Translations under genes and position numbers: made by a program
Shown: piece after piece, positions 18,622 through 26,471 of the stretch
Layout of the letters: the number at the start of each line of letters is the position of its first letter
How positions within the stretch are numbered: position 1 is the first letter of the stretch
The notes under the pieces: model-generated
Databases searched by the model: none
The model's input: the letters and a program-made list of their open reading frames with translations, nothing else
What the model was told of the DNA's origin: nothing
Source: Raineya sp.
Lineage (GTDB): Bacteria; Bacteroidota; Bacteroidia; Cytophagales; Thermonemataceae
Direction: 5' to 3'
NCBI GenBank assembly: GCA_025454915.1
Contig: JALONN010000009.1
Location: forward strand, 186,001 to 250,000
Length of the DNA: 64,000 nt

Positions 18622-18879
18622 TTAGTCAGAATTTTTAAGGTTCTCCAAAAAGGAGCGGCGTTTATCAGCAATTGCCTGATTCACCTTAGGGGGTTGTTTT
18701 TTACCTTCAACATCAGAAAAGAAATCAAATAGCTTTAAAACTTTTTCTTGTTCATAACGAGTATTTCTCATCATGACACATGCTAAACGATAAGACATCA
18801 TCAAGATTTCTTGTTTGGCTATATCGCTTGGCGAATTGTGTAAACCTGCTATGTGTTTTCTTCTGGCTATCATAAGCAT
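18622..18879 (-). CDS. Hypothetical small basic helical protein
   Basis: 85 aa, unrecognised, predicted mostly helical with basic ends (MLMIARRKHIAGLHNS, then NQAIADKRRSFLENLKNSD). A second ATG lies two codons in. It stands between the J-domain gene and the binding-protein gene on the same strand. Likely real because it fills its gap and ends before a hairpin, but the function is unknown. Confidence 0.55.
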   Translation of the reverse strand: MLMIARRKHIAGLHNSPSDIAKQEILMMSYRLACVMMRNTRYEQEKVLKLFDFFSDVEGKKQPPKVNQAIADKRRSFLENLKNSD

Positions 18880-18993
18880 TTCATTAATTTTGGTATCACA
18901 AAGATATAAGGAAAAAATGTAACTTTTAGTGTAATTGCCTTACACAAACAACTCGTGTAAGTTTTCACTCAACATTTCTTTATTTAACAAACA

Positions 18994-19026
18994 AAAACTC
19001 TATCTGTTTTTAATAGATAGAGTTTT
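18994..19026 (-). terminator. Rho-independent terminator of the J-domain gene
   Basis: AAAACTCTATCT and AGATAGAGTTTT form a 12-bp stem, 37 bp past the stop of the J-domain gene. Confidence 0.85.
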
Positions 19027-19062
19027 ACAAATTTTATAATTATATTTTTGTGCTAAGAAATA

Positions 19063-19521
19063 TTACTTTTTTGAATATTTTTTTTCAAAATATTGATAGG
19101 CTTCATTGAGTTTTTGCGAGAGCTTTTCAGCAGTTTGTCTTTTAGTTTCGTTGTTATGGAAATTATCAGGGTGATATTTCTTCATTAGGGTCTTGTAAGA
19201 TTTCTTGACCTCATCAAAAGAACTACCATTGGGCAACTCTAACCACTTATAATATTTCTCCTCATCTGTATTTTTAGAAGTATTACTATAAGAAGAAGAA
19301 GATTTATAATTATTCTGGTAAGATTGCTGATAACTATTTTGTTTTTGGTACTGACGATATTTCTCGTATTTCTCCTGAAATTCGTCAAAGCCTGTTTTCT
19401 GACTTTTCTGTTTTTTTTCTTCGTAAGTATCTTTGTTGGTGTAACCTCTCTCATCCAGAGCAGAATCTACAGCTTCATTGATATAAGCCTTGATTAAATC
19501 CCAAAGTCTTTCTGTAAACAT
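19063..19521 (-). CDS. J-domain (DnaJ-like) protein with C-terminal J domain
   Basis: 152 aa. The J domain occupies about residues 88-150 with the HPD motif in LMKKYHPDNFHN. It should stimulate an Hsp70 ATPase. The N-terminal 85 residues are a charged helix followed by a Gln/Tyr/Ser/Asn-rich linker (QNSYQQSYQNNYKSSSSYSN). There is no zinc-finger or substrate-binding domain, so this is a type III J protein with an unknown client. Confidence 0.88.
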   Translation of the reverse strand: MFTERLWDLIKAYINEAVDSALDERGYTNKDTYEEKKQKSQKTGFDEFQEKYEKYRQYQKQNSYQQSYQNNYKSSSSYSNTSKNTDEEKYYKWLELPNGSSFDEVKKSYKTLMKKYHPDNFHNNETKRQTAEKLSQKLNEAYQYFEKKYSKK

Positions 19522-19556
19522 ATATCTCAGATATTATAATGAACACTTAATTTTGA

Positions 19557-21206
19557 TTACTTTTTAACATTGATATAAAACAAATCTGTCCTTACCTTAA
19601 TAGGTTCAGAAAGAAGTTTGTCATTGCCTCCTCTTACATCAAAAACGACTGTTTCCCATTGTGTAGAAGCCTCCAATCGCATTTTGGTTGCTCCAAATTC
19701 TACGACAACAGGCATGGTAAATTTCTCTACAACATTATCGAAACGGTACTTGAATTTTCCTTCTTCTATTTTGTATTCAAATGTAGGGATTTTTGTTGTT
19801 TTCAGATATTGTTCGAATACAGAAGTTAAATCTCTCCCTGTTTTGGTATTGAAATATTTGATTACCTCATCCGTTTGTGTAACTTTTCCTTTAAAGTCTT
19901 GGGCAAAAGATTTGATAATACCCAGCCACTTTTCATCATTATCCACAATATTCCGGATGGTATGAAGCATCAAAGCTCCCTTAAAATACATATCTCCACT
20001 ACCTTCTGTGTTGGTATAACGGGTAGAAACTATTGGTTTATCATTGCTTACAATTTTTTTCCAACCATTTGAATATGTATAAGCCTTTTCTTTTCCATAC
20101 AAACATTCTACATACAAAGCCTCTCCATAGGTACAAAATGCTTCATGAATCCACATATCAGCTTTATCATCAGCTGATACACTATTGCCCCAATATTCAT
20201 GTCCTGTTTCATGGATAATAATGAAATCGAACATTAGACCTATTCCTGTTCCTGTCAAATCGCTTCCAGCATAGCCTTGTTTGTATTTATTTCCATAGGC
20301 TATTGCTCCCTGATGCTCCATACCTAGATAAGGTGTTTCAACAAGAGCATAACCATCATTCCAAAATGGATATTTTCCAAATAGTTTTTCATAGCAAGCA
20401 AGCATGGGTTTTACCTGCTCAAATTGCTTTCTTGCTAAATTTTCATTTGCCTCCAGTACATAATAATCTAAATCTAGTTTACTTCCATCAGTGGATGTAT
20501 AAACATCCGAAAAATGCTTATATGCTGCAATATTGAGTGTTAGATTATAATTATTGATGGGATAACTGGTCGCCCAAGTATAACGAGTAAAATTATCGTT
20601 GAGTTTTTCAGTATTTTTTAAATTTCCATTCGAAACAGCCATCAGAGATGATGGAACTTCTAAAGCAACCGAAACACTATCAGGCTTATCTGACCAATGG
20701 TCTTTATTGGGATACCACATACTGGCTCCTGCACCTTGGCAAGCTACACCCACCCAAGGTCTTCCTTGTGCATCTTTTTTCCAAACAAAACCACCATCCC
20801 AAGGAGCGTTTTTAGCGACAACTGGATTTCCTTCATAAAAAATTGTTATTTCTCCAGAAGTTCCTTTTTTCTGTATTTTTTTGAAGCTTACAAAAACAGC
20901 TCTTTCTTCTCTTTTGAACTTGAGGGATGTTTTGCCCTGTTTGATAGCTTTAATTTTAAGATTGGGGTGTAAATCTATTTGAAATACTTTAGAATCCTGA
21001 TTTACCTGATATTTAATTGTATTTGAACCCTTAATAAACTGCTTGTCAGGTTCTACTCTTAGTTTTAATGCATAATGCTTGGCATCGTAGCATATACGTT
21101 CAGGTGTGAGTTCTCCTAAGAGTTTGTCTTCTTTAGAAACATTTTGGGCTTGACATTGATATACCCAAAAACTACATAAGAATAAATATAAGAATAGCTT
21201 TTTCAA
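19557..21206 (-). CDS. Exported M1-family zinc metallopeptidase (aminopeptidase)
   Basis: The signal peptide ends near CQAQN. The zinc site is HETGHEYWGN near residue 331, with the third ligand Glu in WIHEAFCTYGE. The GxMEN-equivalent exopeptidase region is LGMEHQGAIAYGN, where Gln-Gly replaces the usual Asn. It removes N-terminal residues from peptides in the periplasm or at the surface. 549 aa is the short version lacking the long C-terminal helical domain of PepN. Confidence 0.9.
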   Translation of the reverse strand: MKKLFLYLFLCSFWVYQCQAQNVSKEDKLLGELTPERICYDAKHYALKLRVEPDKQFIKGSNTIKYQVNQDSKVFQIDLHPNLKIKAIKQGKTSLKFKREERAVFVSFKKIQKKGTSGEITIFYEGNPVVAKNAPWDGGFVWKKDAQGRPWVGVACQGAGASMWYPNKDHWSDKPDSVSVALEVPSSLMAVSNGNLKNTEKLNDNFTRYTWATSYPINNYNLTLNIAAYKHFSDVYTSTDGSKLDLDYYVLEANENLARKQFEQVKPMLACYEKLFGKYPFWNDGYALVETPYLGMEHQGAIAYGNKYKQGYAGSDLTGTGIGLMFDFIIIHETGHEYWGNSVSADDKADMWIHEAFCTYGEALYVECLYGKEKAYTYSNGWKKIVSNDKPIVSTRYTNTEGSGDMYFKGALMLHTIRNIVDNDEKWLGIIKSFAQDFKGKVTQTDEVIKYFNTKTGRDLTSVFEQYLKTTKIPTFEYKIEEGKFKYRFDNVVEKFTMPVVVEFGATKMRLEASTQWETVVFDVRGGNDKLLSEPIKVRTDLFYINVKK

Positions 21207-21224
21207 AATTGTAAGTTTTATTTT

Positions 21225-21659
21225 TTAAGGATTTTCTTTTTTAATTTTAGCAGCATTCTCAATGATGTCTGTTACATCTATACTAAGTCCTGTAATACCT
21301 ATAATTTGGTTGTGTTCATCGTAAGTGGGTTGATAAGATACTTTCCAGTATTTTCCGTCTAATTTTAGAACATCTACGATACTTTCTCCTTTGAGAGCCT
21401 TACGGATATTTTCGATAGCTTTGGGGTTTTTCTCAAAAAACTCATATGCATTTTTTGTTTTGAGCTTTCTGGCTTGTATGCCCATTGCTTTGAGGGCATA
21501 TTTATTAGGGAGAATAAAAAAACCTTTTTTATCAATTACAAACGGCACTACATGTTCGTTATTTATAATTTCTCTCAAACGAAAATTCTCCTCTTTGATA
21601 CTCAAATGTTCATCTACCAGTCTTTCTCCTATTTTCTCCAGTAATTCAAAGTCTTCCAT
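21225..21659 (-). CDS. PAS-domain protein
   Basis: 144 aa. A helical N-terminus (VDEHLSIKEENFRLREII) leads into one PAS fold ending with GKYWKVSYQPTYDEHNQIIGITGLSIDVTDI. No kinase, GGDEF or HTH output domain is attached, so it is a stand-alone sensor or a binding partner. It is 18 bp from the M1 peptidase gene on the same strand. Confidence 0.8.
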   Translation of the reverse strand: MEDFELLEKIGERLVDEHLSIKEENFRLREIINNEHVVPFVIDKKGFFILPNKYALKAMGIQARKLKTKNAYEFFEKNPKAIENIRKALKGESIVDVLKLDGKYWKVSYQPTYDEHNQIIGITGLSIDVTDIIENAAKIKKENP

Positions 21660-21724
21660 AACTAAAATTTGTTCAATTTCATCAATAAAAACGCAGAAAG
21701 TTAAAAATTATTTCCAAAACTTTC

Positions 21725-22462
21725 TCATTTGTTCCAAATATTCCAAGCTGCTTCTGCTTGCAGATACAACATTTCTAAGCCATTTTTGGTTTTCGCTTTT
21801 TGTTCTTCTCCTTTTTTTAGAAACATGGTCTCCTCAGGATTATACACTAAATCATACAAAAAATGTTCCTGATTGAGATATTGATATGGAATTTTTGGAA
21901 AATCTTCAACATTTGGATACATCCCAATGGGGGTAGTATTGATAATCAGTTGATGTTCTTTTATAATACGCTCATTAAGAGAATCATATCTCAAAATATT
22001 TTCTTCATCTCCATTCCTTGAAACCAGTCTAAAAGGTATTTTGAGTGTTTCCAAAGCTACCTGTACAGCTTTACTTGCCCCTCCTGTTCCTAAAATTAAG
22101 GCTTCAATTTTTGTTGTGTCGCCTATCCATATCTTTATAGAATCCATAAAACCTATATAATCAGTATTATAGCCTTTTGTTTTGCCATTTTCTATCTTGA
22201 TGGTATTGACAGCTCCTATTTTTTGAGCAAAATCATCCATCTCATCCAGATATGGAATCACATTTTGTTTGTGGGGAATGGTCACATTGAGTCCTACCAA
22301 TTGAGGATTTTTTTGGAGCAGTAATGGAAAATCTTCTATTTTTTCAAGAGGGTATAAATCATATTCGTAGTTTTTTACATTTTCATTTTCAAATTTTCCT
22401 TGAAAGTATTTTTTTGAAAATGAGTGAGATATGGGGTATCCTATGAGTCCAAGTCTATACAT
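21725..22462 (-). CDS. aroE: Shikimate dehydrogenase
   Basis: Reduces dehydroshikimate to shikimate with NADPH. The ORF track begins 24 codons upstream, but the family N-terminus MYRLGLIGYPISHSFSKKYF sets the start at 22462 (245 aa). Substrate-binding NVTIPHKQNV, the nucleotide loop LGTGGASKAV and the C-terminal TKNGLEMLYLQAEAAW are present. It is divergent from tRNA-Asp, with the two promoters sharing about 80 bp. Confidence 0.95.
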   Translation of the reverse strand: MYRLGLIGYPISHSFSKKYFQGKFENENVKNYEYDLYPLEKIEDFPLLLQKNPQLVGLNVTIPHKQNVIPYLDEMDDFAQKIGAVNTIKIENGKTKGYNTDYIGFMDSIKIWIGDTTKIEALILGTGGASKAVQVALETLKIPFRLVSRNGDEENILRYDSLNERIIKEHQLIINTTPIGMYPNVEDFPKIPYQYLNQEHFLYDLVYNPEETMFLKKGEEQKAKTKNGLEMLYLQAEAAWNIWNK

Positions 22463-22496
22463 AAGTACATTTTTTTTAAAAATTTTTACTTTTTTA

Positions 22497-22527
22497 TTTG
22501 CAAGTAAAAAAACTATTGCTACCTTTG
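22497..22527 (+). promoter_or_regulatory. Promoter of tRNA-Asp
   Basis: TTTG at 22497 and TACCTTTG at 22520 are separated by 19 bp, a full match to the Bacteroidota consensus, 16 bp upstream of the mature tRNA 5' end. Confidence 0.8.
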
Positions 22528-22542
22528 CAAACACAAAACGAC

Positions 22543-22616
22543 GGAGTGGTAGTTCAGCTGGTTAGAATGCCTGCCTGTCACGCAGGAGGTCGCGGGTTCG
22601 AGTCCCGTCCATTCCG
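22543..22616 (+). tRNA. tRNA-Asp (anticodon GTC)
   Basis: The acceptor stem GGAGTGG pairs with CCATTCC. The anticodon arm CCTGC-CTGTCAC-GCAGG shows GTC, and the T arm is GCGGG-TTCGAGT-CCCGT. CCA is not encoded. The 3' end from 22603 is the attachment site used by both integrative elements. Confidence 0.97.
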
Positions 22617-22617
22617 C
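22603..22617 (+). repeat. attL of element 1 within the tRNA-Asp 3' end
   Basis: TCCCGTCCATTCCGC is identical to 40161-40175. The core CCGTCCATTCCGC recurs at 54936-54948. Confidence 0.88.
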
Positions 22618-22618
22618 T

Positions 22619-22653
22619 AAAAGCCTTTAATCTAACAAATTAAAGGCTTTTTT
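22619..22653 (+). terminator. Terminator carried at the left end of element 1
   Basis: AAAAGCCTTTAA and TTAAAGGCTTTTTT form a strong hairpin with T-run immediately after the tRNA 3' end. It ends tRNA transcription after integration. Confidence 0.85.
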
Positions 22654-22657
22654 ATGT

Positions 22658-22679
22658 TACTCGTCAGTTTTGCGTCAGT
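22658..22679 (+). repeat. Integrase arm-type sites, left end of element 1
   Basis: TTACTCGTCAGTTTTGCGTCAGT holds two CGTCAGT copies 11 bp apart. The same words recur at the right end (40051, 40062, 40100). Confidence 0.6.
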
Positions 22680-22707
22680 CCTAAGAGAAATAAAAATACC
22701 TGAAAAC

Positions 22708-23856
22708 ATGATTTTAAGTGATGAAGGTAATGAAAATAATATTTTAAACTATCCTTACAAATTAGTTCGTTTGGTAGAAGGTGAACGCCCCTATCTTGTT
22801 TTCTATGTTTGGGACGAAAGTAAAGAAAAGTTAGTTAGAATTAGAAAAGAAATTCCAAAAAATATTAATCAGAAAAAATGGATAACTGAAACAACAAAAT
22901 CCATTAATGAATGTCTTATAGCAGGCTGTCGCCTCAAAAAAGAAACCATAATCAATTCCCAACGAAGCCCCAAAACATATTTGATTACTGAAGCATTCGA
23001 GTTTATTATAACAATCAGGACGCAAGAATTAGCCCTAAATTCTGTAACTCGTGCCAAGAACTACTTGATTTCTTTGAAAAGGTTTTTAGAGTTTGCCAAA
23101 TTAGAAAAATTAACTATTCAAGAATTACATAAGAAACATATTATAGCTTATTTGGATTATTTAAAATCTGAAAGGAAAGTAGCCAATATTACACGAAATA
23201 ACCATTTATCATGGTTAAAAGCTGTATTAAATAACTTACAAATACGTGAGTTTATCACAGAAAATCCAGCCAAAGGCATACAAAATTTAAAAGAGGAAGA
23301 AACTAAAAGCACAGCTTTTGAAAAAGAGCATATCAAATTATTAGCCAATGCCTTGAAAGAAGAAAGTACAGAAACATATATATTTTGTATGTTTGTATTT
23401 TACACTTTTATTCGCCCCATAGAGTTAAGGAGATTGCAAGTTTCACAAGTAAATCTTACTACCAATAAAATACAAATATTTGGCAGCCAATCCAAGAATA
23501 AAAAAACAGAGTTTGTAATGATTCCAGAACCATTAAAAGAGATTTTAACAGAATATAAGTTTTTGGAACGTTCAAAAGATGATTTTTTATTTTCAGACCA
23601 TAAAGATTTAGGATATAGCAAAAATAAGTATAGTACACTTTTTGCCAAGATTTCTAAAAAATTACAGATGCCAAAGGCTTATACTCTTTATTGTTGGAAA
23701 CATACAGGAGTTGTGGAGTATTATTTGGCAGGTTGTGGATTAAAATTTATTCAGATGCAATGCCGACACGCATCATTAGACGAAACAAACAAATATTTAA
23801 AGTCTTTGGGGCTTTTTGAAAATGAGGAGATACTCCGAAATGCTCCAAGAATATAA
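22708..23856 (+). CDS. Tyrosine recombinase / site-specific integrase of element 1
   Basis: It has an N-terminal arm/core-binding half (SAM-like helices around residues 85-175) and a C-terminal catalytic domain. Box I is FIRPIELRRLQ. Box II reads TLYCWKHTGVVEYY, with Lys where many relatives have Arg, as is frequent in Bacteroidota. Then CRHASLDETNKYL carries the late His and the nucleophile Tyr. The track start (22654) lies in the arm sites; ATG 22708 gives a natural N-terminus. It reads away from the tRNA and is the first gene of the element. Confidence 0.9.
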   Translation: MILSDEGNENNILNYPYKLVRLVEGERPYLVFYVWDESKEKLVRIRKEIPKNINQKKWITETTKSINECLIAGCRLKKETIINSQRSPKTYLITEAFEFIITIRTQELALNSVTRAKNYLISLKRFLEFAKLEKLTIQELHKKHIIAYLDYLKSERKVANITRNNHLSWLKAVLNNLQIREFITENPAKGIQNLKEEETKSTAFEKEHIKLLANALKEESTETYIFCMFVFYTFIRPIELRRLQVSQVNLTTNKIQIFGSQSKNKKTEFVMIPEPLKEILTEYKFLERSKDDFLFSDHKDLGYSKNKYSTLFAKISKKLQMPKAYTLYCWKHTGVVEYYLAGCGLKFIQMQCRHASLDETNKYLKSLGLFENEEILRNAPRI

Positions 23857-23857
23857 A

Positions 23858-23906
23858 GTTTACATTTGTAAACTTCTTAGAATAATCTATAATTTACATT
23901 TGTAAA
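23858..23906. promoter_or_regulatory. Two operator-like palindromes downstream of the integrase
   Basis: GTTTACATTTGTAAAC at 23858 and TTTACATTTGTAAA at 23893 share the layout arm-TT-arm of the repressor-region operator TTTGACATTTGTCAAA at 38786. Probably bound by the same element repressor. Confidence 0.5.
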
Positions 23907-23955
23907 CTGTATGACTATCATATATTTATATAAAATACAAAATATTGTCTATAAA

Positions 23956-23980
23956 AAAAGCCCTAAATATTAGGGCTTTT
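23956..23980. terminator. Bidirectional terminator between integrase and late minus-strand genes
   Basis: AAAAGCCCTAA and TTAGGGCTTTT form the stem. It ends both the integrase transcript and the minus-strand transcript. Confidence 0.88.
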
Positions 23981-24266
23981 ATTTTCTATCAAAAACGGCT
24001 AATAATAAAACTCCAATTCCTATACCTGCAATAAAACCAGTCGCTATTTCTAAATTTCTTTCGTCTTGTTTTTCTTTTTTTGCATGCAGGAACTGCTCCC
24101 AAGTTGTAAACCCTGCTTTTTTGAGTTCCGTAAATAGATAATCGTGTGATATACCCTGACTTAAAAGTAACTTTTCATACCTTTTATAATCTTCTAAAGA
24201 AGCACGATTATTCTCTATTTTTTGGCTCAAATATCTGATTTCCTGATATACTGTGTTATTTTCCAT
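23979..24266 (-). CDS. Small protein with C-terminal membrane anchor
   Basis: 95 aa. The N-terminal 65 residues are helical and charged, and the C-terminus is a TM helix (FIAGIGIGVLLLAVF) followed by DRK. Its start overlaps the upstream coiled-coil gene by 11 bp, so the two form a pair. Unrecognised. Confidence 0.65.
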   Translation of the reverse strand: MENNTVYQEIRYLSQKIENNRASLEDYKRYEKLLLSQGISHDYLFTELKKAGFTTWEQFLHAKKEKQDERNLEIATGFIAGIGIGVLLLAVFDRK

Positions 24267-24492
24267 CTGACAATTTTTTGTTTAAAATAACATCTATTGT
24301 GCCTTGTATTCTTGCATTGTCTTTCTGTACCTCTATTAAAAAACTTGATGCAAAGTCTAATTTTTTTTCCAACGCTTTATATTTCTCATCTAAGTTCTTA
24401 TTTTGTTCTTGTAATCTAATAACTTCTTTTTCGAGTTCATCAACCCTTTTAGACCTGAAAAGTTTTTCAATAAGTATGCTCCACCATTCCAT
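24256..24492 (-). CDS. Small coiled-coil protein
   Basis: 78 aa with a heptad-rich segment (RVDELEKEVIRLQEQNKNLDEK). It is transcribed with the following anchored protein. A perfect 16-bp palindrome lies 23-38 bp upstream of its start, suggesting separate regulation from the long operon, from which it is split by a 300-bp gap and a terminator. A toxin-antitoxin or superinfection-exclusion role is possible but not shown. Confidence 0.65.
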   Translation of the reverse strand: MEWWSILIEKLFRSKRVDELEKEVIRLQEQNKNLDEKYKALEKKLDFASSFLIEVQKDNARIQGTIDVILNKKLSDGK

Positions 24493-24514
24493 GTTTTATG
24501 TTTAACTATTAGCA

Positions 24515-24530
24515 ACATTTGTACAAATGT
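24515..24530. promoter_or_regulatory. Perfect palindrome ACATTTGTACAAATGT
   Basis: A 16-bp perfect palindrome upstream of the coiled-coil gene. It shares the half-site ACATTTGT with the other operator candidates of element 1. No gene was seen in the rest of the 24493-24792 gap apart from a terminator. Confidence 0.55.
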
Positions 24531-24724
24531 ACACAAATATAAAAAAATAAGTAAATAAATAGTTTACATACTTACTCAACTTATCAAAAAAGATGCCCCA
24601 AAGTGCATAAGAACGGGCTTTTTTGCCTAAATAGTGGCGGGGTAATTGCATACTTTTTGGTTCTTCCTTACTACATGACAGTAAAAAAGCCCCAAAAGCT
24701 GACTTTTAAGGCTTCCATGAGAGC

Positions 24725-24760
24725 AAAAAAAAATAGCCCTGAAACAAGGCTATCTTTTTA
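24725..24760 (-). terminator. Terminator of the long minus-strand operon
   Basis: ATAGCC and GGCTAT enclose a 9-nt loop, followed on the minus strand by a run of T. It lies 33 bp past the GIY-YIG gene stop. Confidence 0.75.
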
Positions 24761-24792
24761 GTACATTTCCTAAAAACAACGTAAATTTTCAA

Positions 24793-25410
24793 TTAAAATG
24801 GGGCTTCTTCTTGGTTGTCTTTCCAAAGTTGTAAAATACTTTCGTCTGGGGGCGTTGCATTACCATCAAAATCAAACTCATTGGTATAAGATTCATATTT
24901 CATGGCATTATCCTTAGGGTTCAACAGTAGAATAAAGTATTTTTCTATCTCTACTATCTTATTATCATCTAAATTAGGGTTTGTTACAGCAAAAGCTATT
25001 TCATATTTTCTTTTTGGATAGGTTACTCTGTACTGCTTTTTATCTTCCCAACTTTGAAAATGTCTATAAGCAGTTTTATATAAATCACTTTTACTGTGTC
25101 CTATATAAAGAATTTCGTTTGTATCTTGCTTTCTGATAAAATAAACACCTTTTTTATTATCAGTAAAGTTTTTAAAATTAGTTTTGCCTTTTTCATTGTA
25201 TGGTGGGAAAAATGGGGTATAGATTAAAAGGATTTCTTGCCCTCCTATTTCTACATACTCTTGTTTTTCCTCTATAAATACTTTTCCTAAAGCATTTTCT
25301 TCGCTATCCTCATTTTTTCTCTTGGATTTCTTATAAATCACAACAAAAAAGTAAGCACAAACTACAATAATGCAAAAACCTATGACCTTTTTTATATGCC
25401 TCTTTTTCAT
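24793..25410 (-). CDS. Membrane-anchored GIY-YIG-like nuclease domain protein
   Basis: One N-terminal TM helix (KVIGFCIIVVCAYFFVVIY) is followed by a domain with the GIY-YIG pattern. It shows KGVYFIRKQDTN, then ILYIGHSKSDLYKTAYRHF with the catalytic Arg, and later IEKYFILLLNPKDNA with Glu and Asn. The track start is six codons upstream; ATG 25410 overlaps the previous stop as ATGA. A nuclease tethered to a membrane at the end of a viral operon is unusual. Activity is inferred from motifs. Confidence 0.7.
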   Translation of the reverse strand: MKKRHIKKVIGFCIIVVCAYFFVVIYKKSKRKNEDSEENALGKVFIEEKQEYVEIGGQEILLIYTPFFPPYNEKGKTNFKNFTDNKKGVYFIRKQDTNEILYIGHSKSDLYKTAYRHFQSWEDKKQYRVTYPKRKYEIAFAVTNPNLDDNKIVEIEKYFILLLNPKDNAMKYESYTNEFDFDGNATPPDESILQLWKDNQEEAPF

Positions 25411-25568
25411 TCTAATAACCATTTCCAAAAATTAAACTCTGATTGCTTGGTTTTGGGCTTGGGTTTTCTCTTTTTAGCTCCCAATGTTTGGGGCTTATTA
25501 TTTTGATAGCTTCTATAAAGAAAATAAGCTAAAATAACTATCACCGCAAACCTTACTGTACTTTTCAT
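25407..25568 (-). CDS. Small TM protein with basic tail (53 aa), absent from the ORF track
   Basis: Translation from ATG 25568 gives MKSTVRFAVIVILAYFLYRS, a TM helix, then a Lys/Pro-rich segment (AKKRKPKPKTK) and FNFWKWLLE. Both its start and stop overlap neighbours as ATGA, which strongly supports translation. Basic tails after a TM suggest contact with nucleic acid or acidic lipid. Confidence 0.8.
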   Translation of the reverse strand: MKSTVRFAVIVILAYFLYRSYQNNKPQTLGAKKRKPKPKTKQSEFNFWKWLLE

Positions 25569-25810
25569 TCTGAAATTTCTTTAGGTGGTTTTACTTGTGG
25601 GCGTATGCCTGTTTCGTCTTCCATCACTTCTACTGGTGGAGCTAAAGCGTATGCCCCTGCTGATGCTACCATAGAGCCTAAAATTAAATAGCCAACGCTT
25701 CGCCAAAATCCAAATTTTTTAGTAACTATATAGGCTATAACCACTACTAAGGCTATAAAATTAGTATAGTAAGAGGTTCTAATGGTACGGGTATAATCAA
25801 AGGTTTTCAT
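25565..25810 (-). CDS. Small integral membrane protein, two TM helices
   Basis: 81 aa with helices FIALVVVIAYIVTKKFGFW and VGYLILGSMVASAGAYALA and an acidic C-terminus. ATGA overlaps exist with both neighbours. Unrecognised; it belongs to the membrane-protein block of element 1. Confidence 0.7.
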   Translation of the reverse strand: MKTFDYTRTIRTSYYTNFIALVVVIAYIVTKKFGFWRSVGYLILGSMVASAGAYALAPPVEVMEDETGIRPQVKPPKEISE

Positions 25811-26112
25811 TTTCTAAAGATTTTGCTAAAAAAGCCTTTTTTTTTCTTTTTTATGGTGTCTTGCCTTTTAATGCTATCAATAGCATTCAGTATGGTATTA
25901 TCTTTAATAATATTTGAAAGTTCTAAATTTCCGTTCTTGGTCTTTAGCTTTTCATTATTTATTTGGAGTATTGTTTGTGGGGGGCAAGTTGGGCAAATAC
26001 AATCGGGGCAAGATTCAGAGAAAAATCTATCTTTTGCAAAATAGCCTCCTAAAGTTCCTAAAGATGCTCCTAATAACAACACCAATATATAAACATATAA
26101 TTTCTGAACCAT
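25807..26112 (-). CDS. Membrane-anchored protein with CxxCxCxxC motif
   Basis: The start is placed at MVQKLYVYI (101 aa) rather than the longer track ORF. After a TM helix (LVLLLGASLGTLGGYF) comes CPDCICPTCPP, a possible metal or disulfide cluster. A hydrophilic region and a very basic end (KKKKKGFFSKIFRK) follow. The stop overlaps the next start. Unrecognised. Confidence 0.65.
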   Translation of the reverse strand: MVQKLYVYILVLLLGASLGTLGGYFAKDRFFSESCPDCICPTCPPQTILQINNEKLKTKNGNLELSNIIKDNTILNAIDSIKRQDTIKKKKKGFFSKIFRK

Positions 26113-26116
26113 AAAT

Positions 26117-26329
26117 TTAAGGTTTATTGATTGTGAAATTATCCTTAGACAAAAAAGCACCTCCAGCAAGTAATAGCAAAGGCAATGTATCTGTAAAACT
26201 TGCTACTTCGGTATATATGGAATGAACACATAAACCAATTAGAAATAATCCTATAATTGTACTTAAAGGACTTCCCAAAATATGGCTAAACTTGAAATTT
26301 TCTTTGAAAAAATTAATTATACCTTTCAT
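26117..26329 (-). CDS. Small membrane protein, two TM segments (holin-like size)
   Basis: 70 aa: an N-terminal helix (IINFFKENFKFSHILG), then TM1 (LSTIIGLFLIGLCVHSIY) and TM2 (LPLLLLAGGAFLS). It lies close to the endolysin and has the size of a holin, but holins cannot be called from hydropathy alone. Its ATG overlaps the stop of the hidden upstream ORF. Confidence 0.6.
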   Translation of the reverse strand: MKGIINFFKENFKFSHILGSPLSTIIGLFLIGLCVHSIYTEVASFTDTLPLLLLAGGAFLSKDNFTINKP

Positions 26330-26460
26330 ATTTCAACATTTAATAAAGGAACTTTTACTTTTTGAGCGTCCTGAACTGTTTTTTTACTCACAATGCCACT
26401 TTTATACAAAATGAATAGTATTTCTTTTCTAAAGAGAAATACAGCTATCAGAATAGCCAC
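26326..26460 (-). CDS. Hidden small TM ORF after the endolysin, possible -1 frameshift extension
   Basis: Minus-strand translation gives VAILIAVFLFRKEILFILYKSGIVSKK and ends ...LLNVEI with a TGA that overlaps the next ATG (ATGA). The only near-cognate start is GTG at 26460. Further upstream the frame stays open through the A10 run that ends the endolysin gene. It is therefore either an independent 44-aa TM protein or, by -1 slippage on A10, a membrane-anchored tail of the endolysin. Confidence 0.6.
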   Translation of the reverse strand: MAILIAVFLFRKEILFILYKSGIVSKKTVQDAQKVKVPLLNVEI

Positions 26461-26471
26461 AATAGAAAACT

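Noticed and set aside
19618-20972. Several plus-strand ORFs opposite the M1 peptidase
   Set aside because: Antisense shadows with no domain features; the minus-strand gene is clear.
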